Positions 32,036-43,010 of a DNA stretch of 64,000 nt are shown piece after piece. The notes under the pieces are model-generated. The model made no database searches, had not been told where the DNA came from, and worked only from the letters and a program-made list of their open reading frames with translations. The translations under genes were made by a program, and so were the position numbers. Source of the DNA: Gnetum montanum (taxonomy: Eukaryota > Streptophyta > Gnetopsida > Gnetales > Gnetaceae); NCBI GenBank assembly GCA_015680685.1, contig MNCI01017655.1:79207-143206 (forward strand), written 5' to 3'. The first letter of the stretch is position 1. Each line of letters begins with the position of its first letter.

Positions 32036-33098
32036 TTTTGACCTTTTAACATGTCAAAACCTTAGAGAAAATGGAGAATTTAGAATGTATGTATGATTGT
32101 GATCTTGTAAGACCATGAGAGAGTTAATTAGCAAAGGACTCCAAATAGAGACTCAAGACTTCAAGGAAAAGAGCTACAATGATGTAATGAACACTAAAGT
32201 GGAAAAGATGAGAAAGTGAATGAAAACAAAGTATACAAGCTAAATGAAGATGTTTCAAAGATTGTCAAGATGTCAAAATGACCAAGGAATGCTCCAAATG
32301 TCAAAGTGTCAAACATAGAGTAGACGTCTATGAAAAACAAGAGACATCAATCCTTAAAAATAGATGTCTATAGGTAGACATTTTGCTATAGATGTCTACA
32401 TTTCAAGGTAGATGTCTCTCCTGCATTGAGGGTGGTTGCAATATGATGTCTCAACCTTGAAGTAGATGTCTAAAATAGCTATTTGATAGCCATTGCATGA
32501 ATTTTGAGGAGTTTTTGAATACTTAAAGAATATAAAACTAAATGAAATTCTTGGGAATTATGTAAGTACTATTCATTATCAAATTCATCCAAGGCTACTC
32601 AAAGAAAATTTATCTCTGTTCTTCATTGTATTATCATTTGTTTGTATTGGTTTTATTGAGCCTCATTCCAAGGACTCTATAAATTAAGTTACACTTTTTC
32701 CTTGATCTTTTCTTTCTTTCTTTTGTAGTCCTATGGGGTTGATGTGCTTTTTTCAAGAAGGCACATTTATTAAGATTGTTAGGACCTTGGAAGGCTAAGT
32801 GGTTTTGCAGTGACAAAACACTTTTGTGTGGAGCTCATACTTGTAATGGTTGTGGGATCCTTTAAGCTACATTTTGAGCTTGTTGGGACCTTGTGGAGTT
32901 GAGTGATTTTGTAGTGACAAAACACTCTAGAGCAAAGCTCAAATCTTGTAAATGTTGTGGAGGTATGCAAGGAATATACCGTTTGAGTGTGGACTACCCA
33001 AGTTAGGAAACCATGTAAAAATTATGTTTGATTTTGGTGGTTGTAACAATTTAAATTAGGAAATTTATTCAACCCCACTTCTAAGTTCTTGATCCACA
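32036..33098 (+). repeat. Element E 3' LTR
   Basis: 1063 bases; the start has decayed from TG to TT (TTTTGACC). Ends GATCCACA before ACACA. The palindromic word cluster is at 32319-32472. Confidence 0.9.
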
Positions 33099-33103
33099 AC
33101 ACA
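33099..33103. repeat. Target site duplication ACACA of element E (right copy)
   Basis: ACACA directly after the 3' LTR, equal to 26550-26554. Confidence 0.85.
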
Positions 33104-33557
33104 TGTAACACATCTTCAAGGACTCATGATCTACACAACCTACAAATTCACTCTTCTAGGGGAAGTTGAATATATCTTTCACTTTCAATTATAAGATGAT
33201 GAAAACTTAAATGATGGCTACTGATAGTATTTTGATACTTGATTGGAATAGTAGTTGAGAGATAGTAATATTCTATATCTAGTTTATTAGATCTAATGTG
33301 GTATAAATAAAATTATCTCTTACCTTTTACACTATACCATATTTGCATTAAAATATTCTACTAGACTAATTGGTGAATATACTTAACATTTTATTGAATG
33401 TCCTCCCAAGAGATATTCCATTTTCTCAACCATTGCATTCCATGAAAATATCAAACATGATCTTGTGACTCCTCAAGGATTACTTTAGAGAGTTTTTCTA
33501 ACCTTAAGATATGTAAGCTATGAGTGTATGTAATGATTTGGCATGGGGCTTCTATTT
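33104..33557. other. Gap between elements E and F, no gene seen
   Basis: AT-rich. The first 75 bases could be the tail of the LINE interrupted by E (MIYTTYKFTLLGEV in one frame), but this is weak. I see nothing else. Confidence 0.35.
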
Positions 33558-33562
33558 CTAAA
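33558..33562. repeat. Target site duplication CTAAA of element F (left copy)
   Basis: CTAAA precedes the left LTR; the same five bases follow the right LTR at 42487-42491. Confidence 0.75.
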
Positions 33563-34529
33563 TTTAATGATAGTAAAATTTGATGCTTGAAACCAAGGAT
33601 CTCTATATGAAATAGTTTCACCTCAAGATTCACAAGTCTCAAAAAGGATTTGGGGTATCTTAGATGGTCTTGTCAATCACATAGGAACTTAATAGTCTAT
33701 TACCAAGTGAGAATGAGAAAAAATGGATGATTACATGTAAATAATAGACCCAACACTAGAACTGCAAGCAAATTAAGAAATAATGTAGAATAAATAACAA
33801 AAAATATGGTCGAACTCTACAAAACATGTATTAATATGATAAAAATGAAGGTTTAGAAGGTGCAGATCTTGAAGGTTTGGAGGGTTTCAAAGTACAAAGA
33901 TATAAATATTTCATAAATTCCTATGAAATATTTATAAAAAATTCTTCTAGTTTGTTAGATTTTCTTCCAGATAAAAACTACAACAGGTTCTCAATGCTTG
34001 TGATGATTAGCATTGGGAGGAAGGCTACAGGTTGTTGGATTTCTAGCTACTCAAAAGATTCAAATTTTTTGAAAGTCTCCAAAGGTCCAAAATTCTTTAA
34101 AATTAGTGTTAATTTTTGTTTAAATAGGTCATAATTTTTTGTTTCTATGTTGACTTTGTTTCAGCAATTTCTTAGCAGCAAACATAATGTTTTTGAAAAT
34201 TTACACTCACCAGAAATTTGCAATGGTTTTTATTGTAGTGCTAGGATTGATAGTGTTTTTGATAATGTGAGCTTAATTGAACTAGTCTAACATAATTCAT
34301 AGCATTTTTTATATTTTAGGATATGAAATACACTTCACATATTAAGAATTCTTTAGGATTTCGAAAAAATAGGATTACATGATTGATTTTCTGAAGGGAA
34401 ATCAAGATATTTCTCTTGCTATCGAATTTGGTCAAAATGACATTGGGAATGACAAAGAGGAGCTTAAGTTTTTTCCTTTGGGTATAATGTTTTCCTTGTT
34501 CATGGTTAAATTTTATTTAAGGGGATTCA
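33563..34529 (-). repeat. Element F 3' LTR (left)
   Basis: On plus: TTTAATGATAG to GGGGATTCA. Aligns with 41519-42486; the equivalent start there is TATAATGATAG, so the ancestral TG end is lost in both. Confidence 0.82.
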
Positions 34530-34542
34530 TTGGTTCTCTTTG
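34530..34542 (-). other. Element F polypurine tract (candidate)
   Basis: The minus strand reads CAAAGAGAACCAA directly before the 3' LTR. Confidence 0.5.
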
Positions 34543-35900
34543 TTGACATTCTGAGGATTGACTCGAAGGACATCAACAAAGAATGTGAAACACCACTACA
34601 AGTTCATCACTAATGCTTCTCTCACCATACTTGATTTTGTAGCAATTGAATCATACCAAGGAGTACTCATGATGGTGAAGTAAAGTTAAAATGGAATAAT
34701 GATAATTTGAGGGAGTACTCACAATTGGGTACATTGGTTGTTTGGAAGTGGTCATATAGGCTAACGAAGAAGTCCAAATATGTTGACATCATGGTTATAG
34801 CATAGTGATGTGTTCATTTGTTGATGAGGGCTTCACACTTCGTGCTTGTTATACTAGTTACATGTGGTAAGATTTGAAACTAGTGCTTTGGTATTAGCTA
34901 CTTTGGCCACTTGGCTCATTTTTTGAGTCATTTGTTTACTTTGCTTTAGGCTACTTTAGTATTTTGGCTTTCTTGGCTTCTTCTCCTTCTTCTTCTTTTT
35001 CTTTGTGGGAGTGAAACCTTCTTTGGGTTTCATAGTGAAGGCCAAATTTTTGTTGTCTCACAGAATGAAGCATTTAAAGATTTAATGGACTAATTGATTG
35101 AACATGTAATGTGGATGTCACATGGCCATGATACATGAATGTCAAACATAGGTTTTCATCATTAGCACGGAAAGGCTAAAACTAGTATATGGCTATTGGC
35201 TATGAAAGGGTAGTGGAAATGATATGAGACAAGCACTATTAGCATGGTAAAACAACCTAGTCAAATCTCATATGGTGAGATCCTGTGGTAATGCACTACT
35301 ACGATGAGTCACACTTCTACGATGACTCCAAGCTCATTGCGCAAACACAACTTAGAGAGAACACGAAAATAGATCAAAGAAATAGGGAAGTATAAGAGAT
35401 AACATGAGATAACAAGTAAAAATTGGCTAGCATGAAACATAATCAATGGAGCCTCAAAACATTATAGTTTGGTTTGTAGATTTTTACAAAATTTTTAGTG
35501 TTTGTAAACCAAAGAGATAGAATGTAATGCATGCTCACTTTTTACAAGTGACAAATTCCACCAGTGCCATTTACTCATTTAAATCTATAAAAAAGGCAAA
35601 CAAATAATAATAGAAAACAAGTCAATGTTAGCTATAATACAGTTTAAGATAGGAATGGTTGACCAAGTTGGTCAATTCATTCCCATGTAGATCTACAATC
35701 TTGATGGCTTCATCGAGATCCTACACAATAAAGAGAATACATTAAATGATGTTTGCATGGTATGTTTGTCAAACAAGGCTAAAATAAGGCAAAATAATAT
35801 GATAAATAATGTTCTATCTAGGTCATCATATGGCTAAAATAGGCAATGATTCAATAAAAATGCCATATATGCATAAAATAATAATATTTTAATGTCAAAA
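34543..35900. other. Element F post-protease region, first part, no gene seen
   Basis: Noncoding-looking, with a CTT/TTC-rich stretch near 34,970-35,015. No RT, RNase H or integrase motif on either strand. Confidence 0.5.
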
Positions 35901-35924
35901 GAGTCCTAATGACTAAGTATTTCA

Positions 35925-36735
35925 TAGGGTTAGCATTTTTGGATAGGTATGATAACATATAGGTAGTGGATTCTAGCTTGGTAGTGTTTTTGGGTGTCCT
36001 AGTAGTGTGTGAGAAGCGTATTCTAGGCTCATTAGTACTTTTGCTCAATTATGCTACCATTTTCATTGGTGTAGCTTGTTTTACCTATAGCATTTTTTGG
36101 TGGGATCCATCCTTAGCATTTTTGGAGCATAATAGTAGTGTTTTCCATCACTTAGTAGTGTTTTTAAGTAATTTCATTGAGATTTTTGCCACATCAATTT
36201 TTTTAAGTTAGATTTGGGATTTCCTAATGTGTTTGATCATACTTTATTTTTTAAGGAATTTCTTAGGAAGGACTAATAGAGCAAAGAAAGGGAAATAGAG
36301 ATTGTCAATGCTTTTAAGCATTCGAGATAAGGAGAGAAGCAGTGTTTTGGGCATAGAAGCCAAGGAAGGTAGTTTTTTGAGCATTTACTCTAGATTGGTG
36401 TAAATATCATCATTTTTGAACATTCAAGAGATAGAGCAGTCAATGTTTTAGTTTCCTAGCTTGGAAAACCTTAGCATTTTTGCTTCCATCTCTCAAGAAT
36501 CTAGCATTTTGGGATTTTTTATGGCTCTAAGGACTAGTGATTATCTACCTTAAGATTAGCATTTTTGACATTTCTACCATGAAAGACAACATAGTAGAGT
36601 TTCAAGCTTAAAATGTAGTGTTTATAAGGGTTTTAGGGTTAATCAAGGTAAATCAGGGTTTTTTCATTGGTTGAAAACAAGCATTTTTCATCATTTAAAG
36701 CTTGAATAGATAGCATTTTTGGCTTCTCTACACAT
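35925..36735. repeat. Array of TAGCATTTTTGG / TAGTGTTTTTGG words in element F
   Basis: About fifteen copies in 800 bases at irregular spacing, for example near 35,933, 35,978, 36,088, 36,113, 36,155, 36,471, 36,560 and 36,711. The variants differ at the CA/TG dinucleotide. The same words occur in F's LTRs (near 34,243, 34,300, 42,207 and 42,257). Confidence 0.7.
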
Positions 36736-36959
36736 GTATAGTAATTTTTTTGGCTCTGGGTTACCTAAGGGTAGTGCATGATGTTTTTCATACCCATATT
36801 ATTAGTTTTTTAGGTTTTATCTAGCTATTCTATGTTAATTTAAGGTTTTCTCTCTACCAAGTATGGCAAAATTTTTGAGCTTTCTAACTTGGTAAAGAAA
36901 TTTTTTTTAATTTTGTTTGGGTTTACTAGGGAAAATAAGAACAACATATTTGTTTCCTA

Positions 36960-37115
36960 GCTTGGGAAACCTCAAGATTTTAAAGGTTACTTAGCTTGAA
37001 AGCCAACATTTTTTAGGTATTCTAGCTTTAAAGCTAACATTTTTGAGGTTTTCTTGTGTGAAATCCAACATTTCTAAGCTCTCCTAGCTTGAAAGCTACT
37101 ATTTTTTAACTTCCT
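36960..37115. repeat. Tandem repeat of about 31 bases in element F
   Basis: Four to five units of the form CTAGCTTGAAAGCYAACATT plus TTTGAGG and a short T/C-rich end, at about 36,988, 37,020, 37,052 and 37,083. Each unit contains a diverged form of the ACATTTTT word. Confidence 0.65.
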
Positions 37116-37559
37116 AGGGCCTAAGAAAGGCAATGTGTTTTAGTTTTAGGCCCCAGTAGATCATCATATCTCATTTTAAGCCCTGGTAGGCCAAGGATAC
37201 ATTGTTTTAGCAAGCATGAGATAATGTTAAAAGAGAATACAAGAATAAAATGAATGTTGAAATATGATATAAGGCTACAAAAGTAAAGAAATGATTGTTG
37301 ATAAAGGAAGGGATAAGATATCGATTATAAATTTTTTTCTTGATCTTCGATAGATCAAGAAGCTTCTTGTGTACAATTCTATTTTTGTCATTCCTCTTGT
37401 TCAACATGACAAGTGGTACTTGTTTTGATTTTTTTTCAATGATGTAGAATTAATGTTATTGGCCCTAGCTTTAGTGTCGAGTTCATTACTGATGTCAGAA
37501 GTTTCATCTTGAAACTCCACTTCTGATCCTCATTCAATGTCAATATTGTTAACATATGG

Positions 37560-38310
37560 TAAAAATATGTTATCCCCATGAATCATAATTTTTTCATCCT
37601 CATAAAGTAAGTGAACCTCCTAATGTATGGCAGATGAAACTGCCTGTAGCTTTGCTACTCATGGTCTTCCTAAGATTAAGTTAAAGCTAGGTGTCTCTTC
37701 AACTACTAAGAATTTGATAGATGTTAGGAATTATTCCCTGGTTACAAAGTCTAAAGAAATAAAACCTCACACTACTATCCTAGATCAACTAAAATATTTT
37801 AATGCTAAAGTGGATGATTCTTGGATGTTATTGACCATAAAAAATTGCTCAATAATGGTAAATGGGATTATGTTTATTGTTGTCCCATCATCCACATGAC
37901 GATGGTAAACTTTGTACTTGACAATGCATATGATAATGAAGAGAGGGACACATAGTACTTCTTCATTTTGGGAGTTAGTCTTAACCTCACTATCATGGAA
38001 AGCAAGTATGGTTTGATGCTTATCTTTCCTAATTAGAGGTGGCACAATGATCGAGTAAATGAATTTCTCATTAGTAGGCATATCTTCACTCATGGAAATA
38101 GAGGTCAACAGCTTAACTAGTGCTTCTCTATAAGTGGAAAAGATCATGACTAAGTTATATAGGTTTAATGATGTGTTCTTTGGTTTCAAGAAGATCTTGA
38201 ATTGTTTCATTATTATGAGAAAGTATTTTCTATTAGTGTGTGACATTTTAGATTTGATAGCTTTAACCTCCTCCATCTTGCCTAAGATTCTTAGCTCATG
38301 TTTCAATGTG
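37560..38310 (-). pseudogene. Element F aspartic protease (pseudogene)
   Basis: The minus strand reads HRHVDDGTTINIIPF (near 37,865-37,905), where D-D-G stands for the D-N-G of Tat/Ogre proteases, then IQESSTLALKYF. In the next block it reads SIKFLVVEETPSFNLILGRP, a stop, VAKLQAVSSAIH and EDEKIMIHGD. The I-L-G-R-P block is the second protease signature. Stops and a frame change separate the parts. Confidence 0.82.
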
Positions 38311-40789
38311 TGCTACTTAGGCCCCTTACTTTTATTTGGCTTGTGGTTCTCTCTTGGTCGACTAGTTGATGCATGTTGAAGAATGGTGTTCATATGTATG
38401 GCTACTATCAGTGTTGACTTAGGTGTGCTAACTTGCTTCCAAGCCTTTTGGTCCTAGCTATCTTCAATGGGCTTAGTTAGTGGCTTGATGATAGGTTCTT
38501 TTTGTCATTTTTGCGATGACGTTTTGTTGGTCAGTGATGATAGTATTAAGGTATTAGATACAAAAGGTGAGCAATAGTCAAGGGTTATTATAGGGTTGCT
38601 TGTGAATGATAAAGGAACCCTAATAACACATGGTTCCTTACCTTTAGAGGGATTGATAATACTTTGTTTGGGTTGTGATGTTGTTTCCACTAAAGATGGA
38701 ACACATATAACAAAAGGCTACTTGGGAACCAAAGATGATGGTATTTGTATAACAAAAGGCATTCTAGGTTTTAGGTTTTGGGATCGATTTCTAATTAAGG
38801 GGACCTTGATGACAAACATTTTCCTAGGAGAGCTAGACCAATTGGATGTTGTCAACAAGGCTATAATGTAAGGGTCATTGCTAGTATTTGGAGGGTTAGA
38901 TTCATTCAATACTAACTTTGCACAATTGATCATCTTCTCAAGATCATCTTTTAAGTCTAAGCAAAAATCAATATTGTGACTAGTTAGTTGATGATAGTGA
39001 CAAAATCTATTAAGTTGAAAGTACTTTAGTAGTTGTGGATCATCTTTGGTTATTACCATTATGTTTCTAGCAATCTCACAAAGATGATGAGGCCTCTTAC
39101 ATGCATTCAAGGATAATTGCTTATGTTGGATATGGTTGTTTTTAAGCAACTGTCCAAGAAGTTCAAAAGACTTCACTAGTAATTTTGCATACTTAGATCC
39201 ATCCTTATGATTAAAGTTAGACATTTGTTGATAGGAAGAATTCAAGGTAGATGGTTAAGATGGAGCAGAAGAAGCATGGAGTTGTGATGTCCTTTATTTA
39301 TTCATCTTTTGCTATGGTGGTCACAGTTGCTTGTGTTGGCTTAGTTTTATCCCTATCCCTCATGTCTTAATTTTTGTAAGCCTCATAGGATAGATTGTCA
39401 CTAGCTTCAGTGACCTCCTCTATTTTTTAATATAGAAAATAGCTTGGATCAATTTTCAAGGATCTAAGTAGTAGAGTTTTAATTTGATGAAATTGTTGAC
39501 AACTTCTTTAAAAATAACTAATAGATGGGTTTCAGAGATGGGCACCAAAATCTTATTGAGTGTTGCATTCCATCTCTAAATAAAATTTTAGACTAGTTCA
39601 AGTGGTTCCTACCTTACTTTCATGAGTTGGTCTAGAGTTGTATCTCCTCAGTAATATCTTATATCAATCTAAGATGTTCCCTCTCAAGGACATGGTGAAA
39701 ATCCATAATACCATATGAGGCCATGCTTGTACTAGGAGGCACTCAAAATGGAACATGATGAGATGTGCATTATGATCTCCATCACCATTGTATTTGGTGA
39801 AGTTTTGGATAGGCATGCCTATAGTTAATATTATTTGGGGAATAACAGGATTGATAGGATCATCTTGCTAAAAGTTCATGACCTTTATAGTTTGAGTTGT
39901 ATTGGTTTAGAGATTTTGCAACTTCTCAATAAGGTTCTAGATCATCTAGAAGGCTTGATCTAGGCCTTGTGGTGCTTCTAAGGGTTTCTTTGGTAGTTGA
40001 ATTATTGGCAGTTGTGAAACAGGAAATGGTATTGACAAGAGGAATCATGTGGTTACTATTGTAGAAGGGTTAAACATGGAAAATAACATTTGCACTAGCA
40101 ATTGGAGAATAAAGGGAATATTGGTGACAAATGAGTTGCATGAAATGTCTAGAATTTGAGGTTCTAAAGAGGAACTAGCTGAAACTATAAAGGGTTGAGA
40201 CATGGAGGAAACTACTAGTAGAGGTTGGAACATTATAGCAAAAGATGTTGAGGTAAACATGGAAGTGAACAATGAAGCTAGTTGAGAAACTTGATTCATG
40301 AAGGTCATAGGAGATGCCTAGTTTATTACTGAGATAGAATGTAAGGAATTGGTCATGGATACTTTAGGGATGGATTGCTATGAAGGATCTCCTAGATGAG
40401 TATCAATCTTGAAATAAGCTCCAAACTCATCTTGGTCCTCTTAATCTTGTTCTAAACTACCTTTCTTACTTGATTTTATGTCATCATCTACATCTACTAA
40501 TTGCACTAACAAGTGTACATAAAATTTTGACAATTCAATATGATCATAAGGGGAAGGAATTTATTATTTTCCATTCCTATGGATCAACTTGTATTGGTTC
40601 TTTTAAATCTAACTCCTCGCATGGAATGTGTAAACTAGCTTGGATTTTTGCATAGATGAAATGGTAGTATTCTTTGTTAATGTTTGTGTGTACTAGGTTA
40701 CATCCTAGATGCCTAAGGGACTACCTACACTCCACTATGATCGGGTCCTTAGGGTCATAGATACAAGTAGATTTTTGGTTGGAGGCCAT
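38311..40789 (-). pseudogene. Element F gag (pseudogene)
   Basis: The start is probably the ATG at 40789 (MASNQKSTCIYDPKDPIIVE). The capsid core is near 39,640-39,800: FTKYNGDGDHNAHLIMF and MSLRGNILD, the Retrotrans_gag pattern. The C-terminal Cys-His unit (38718-39245) reads FCHYHQLTSHNIDFCLDLKD DLEKMI with C-x-x-H spacing typical of Tat/Ogre gag. A Pro/Ser/Val-rich stretch lies at 40,045-40,308. Frame changes and stops throughout. Confidence 0.82.
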
Positions 40790-40839
40790 ATCAACAATGT
40801 TATGTGGTAGAACCGAGGTATTGAACAAATGTAGTATGT

Positions 40840-41110
40840 GCTTTAATAATGTAAAAGAGGAAATAACTATAGCATAAATGTAAATTTACAACATGTAGCA
40901 TAAATGAAAATGAAAATGAAAATGAAAATAAGATTGTAGCATAAATGTAAATGAGAAATTGTATGTAGCATAAATACTACAACAACATAAATGACAAATG
41001 AAGTGTAGTGTAAACACTACAATAGTGTAAATGAGAAATAAAGTGTATCATAAACACTAAAATGTGAATAAGATGCAATGTAAATGTAATTGGTAGCATA
41101 AATAAAAAAA
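40840..41110 (-). repeat. Leader repeat array in element F
   Basis: Words GTAGCATAAATG, GTAGTGTAAAC, TAGTGTAAATG and GTATCATAAAC recur about ten times, around a short GAAAAT run (40905-40930). Again the variants exchange CA and TG. Confidence 0.65.
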
Positions 41111-41495
41111 CTTTGTAAAAATGTAAGTGTAGAAATAGGAAAAGTACAACAAAATACAAATAAAAAAAATAATTTTTGTAAATGTAAAGGGGTAAACTAG
41201 CTCTAGCATTTTTGAGGCAATGTTGGGATTTAAGAGAAAATAAGAGCATATTTTTAGGATTCAAGAAGCTTAAGATTAGTGTATTTGTAGGATTTTCACT
41301 ACACGAGAGACACTTATGACTAAGAAAAAAATGCTAGTGCAGGAAGACAAGAAGCAAAAACACTGAGGCTCAAAAACCCTAGTACCAAGAATCACTCAAA
41401 AACAACTCCTATATGATGTATGCACTGATGTAAAACTAGTTGAAATAAACAAAAAATGGTTATGGTTGGATATAAGTAAAGAAAGTAGGTGGAGA

Positions 41496-41512
41496 CCATC
41501 CTTCTAGTTCCA
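41496..41512 (-). other. Element F primer binding site (candidate)
   Basis: The minus strand reads TGGAACTAGAAGGATGG, six bases from the LTR. It resembles element G's site TGGTGCTAAAAGGAGGG; both look like decayed forms of TGGCGCTAGAAGGAGGG. I cannot name the tRNA with confidence. Confidence 0.5.
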
Positions 41513-41518
41513 AAAAAC

Positions 41519-42486
41519 TATAATGATAGAAAAAATCAGTGTTGGAAACCTAAGATATTTATGTGAAATAGTTTTACCTCAAGATCTATGAGTCTCAAAA
41601 AGGATCTGAGGTGTCCTAGATGGTCTTGTTGATCACCTTAGAACTCAATATTTTGTTACCAGGTAAGAATAGGTAAAAAATGAGCAATTATGTGTAAATA
41701 TTATATCTAACGTTGGATCTACAAGCAAATCAAGAAATAATGTAGAAAAAATAACAAAAAAGATGGCCAAACACTTAAAACCTGTATTAATATGATAAAA
41801 ATGAAGGTATAGAAGGTATAAATCTTGAAGCTTTGGAAACTTTCAAAGTACATAGATATAAATAACTCACAAATTTCTATGAAATCTCTATTGAAAATGC
41901 TTCTAGCTTACTAGATCTACTTCCAGGTGAAAACTGAAATAGGTTCTTGATGCTCATGATGATTAGTGCTAGGGGGAAGGCTACGGGCTCTTAGATCTCT
42001 AGCTATTCAAAAGATTTGAATTTTTAGAGAGCCTCCAAAGATCCAAGAGTCCTTAAAATTGGCATTAATTCTTGTTTAAATAGGCCATAATTGGTCATTT
42101 CTATGTTGACTTGGCTTCAACAAGTTTCCTGGAAGAATACACAATGTTTTTGACAATTTACATTGACCAGAAATTATAGTGTTTTTAACCACAATGATAT
42201 GACTGATAGCATTTTTGATAATGTGAGTTCAATTATGCTCATATAACATAATTCATAGCATTTTTCATGTTTCTAGCTGTGAAATACACTTCACATAATA
42301 AAAATGCTATGGGATTTCCATAAAATAGGGCTACAAGATTGATTTTCTAAAGGGAAATTGAGATTATTTCTCTTGCTCTCAAATCTATTTAGAATTACAT
42401 TGGGAATTACAAAGAGGTTTTTAATTTTTCCCCTTTGATTACAAGGTTTTCCCTATTCATGGTCAAATTTTCTTTGAGGTATTTCA
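41519..42486 (-). repeat. Element F 5' LTR (right)
   Basis: 968 bases; plus strand TATAATGATAG to GTATTTCA, followed by CTAAA. Aligns with 33563-34529 end to end. Confidence 0.82.
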
Positions 42487-42491
42487 CTAAA
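42487..42491. repeat. Target site duplication CTAAA of element F (right copy)
   Basis: CTAAA after the CA end, equal to 33558-33562. Confidence 0.75.
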
Positions 42492-42559
42492 GGTAATAGA
42501 TCACATTAACATAATAACATTGGGTAAGGTGTTTGTATCTTCACCTTTAACTCATCAAG

Positions 42560-43010
42560 ATTTTTATTTTTTTATTTTTTTTATTTTGCATCAATTGAAT
42601 ATCTTTTCAAAGTTTAGCATTGAGTCTAGGTTCCCAAAAAACACATTCATACAATATAGGAGGATAGATGATAGTCTAAAATATTTATTTTCTAACCTTC
42701 TAGACCTAGGGTCCTAAATCCTTAAACTTATTTTTGAAAGCATATAGAGCCTTGAAACCTCACGCTTTTTTTTCTTTGATGCACTTCCCCTTCATGTAAT
42801 TATTTGTATAAATGAATTTTAGATATTTAAATTAATATATTAGTTGTAGATTGGTACCTCTAAAATGAAGTTTATAATAAGTACTTCTTGTACTTTGGAC
42901 CATCAATTTGGTTTTATCTATCTTAGAATACTGTAGGACAAATATCTTTAGAAGAAAATGATAAATCTCTCATCAATCTTTGTATGAGCTATTTTAGCTA
43001 CCAGTTCTAG
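42560..43010 (-). pseudogene. LINE reverse transcriptase fragment, minus strand
   Basis: The minus strand reads, in order, KTKLMVQSTRSTYYKLHFRG, FKYLKFIYTNNYMKGKCIKE, GFKALYAFKNKFKDLGP, IIYPPILYECVFWEPRLNAK. These are the S-K-T-K-x-M-V, F-K-Y-L-G and I-L-Y-G-x-x-x-W-G blocks of plant LINE RT. Different subfamily from the LINE at 21095. No FADD block is readable above 43,010. F lies immediately beside it. Confidence 0.7.

Larger units (their letters stand above)
26555..33098 (+). mobile_element. Element E: Ty1/copia, Sirevirus-like element with gag and env-like ORF but no pol
   Basis: Plus strand, 6544 bases, flanked by perfect ACACA. LTRs of 1067 and 1063 bases, a tRNA-Met-type primer site, a copia-type gag with coiled coil and two knuckles, a palindrome-rich stretch, an env-like ORF, a CA repeat and a polypurine tract. 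I find no protease, integrase, RT or RNase H between 29,400 and 32,020. Two-knuckle gag plus an env-like ORF is the layout of Sireviruses, whose pol would lie between them. Either pol was deleted or this is a non-autonomous family. Confidence 0.85.
33563..42486 (-). mobile_element. Element F: Ty3/gypsy gag-protease element without RT or integrase
   Basis: Minus strand, 8924 bases, flanked by CTAAA. LTRs of 967 and 968 bases. In sense: 5' LTR, primer site, repeat-rich leader, gag of Tat/Ogre type, protease, then about 3 kb with no polymerase domain but with arrays of short repeats, a purine-rich tract and the 3' LTR. It looks like a non-autonomous derivative that would need enzymes from a relative. 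Confidence 0.85.

Noticed and set aside
36955-37115. Regularly spaced repeats that could suggest a CRISPR array
   Set aside because: Units are diverged, contiguous without unique spacers, and lie inside a plant retrotransposon.
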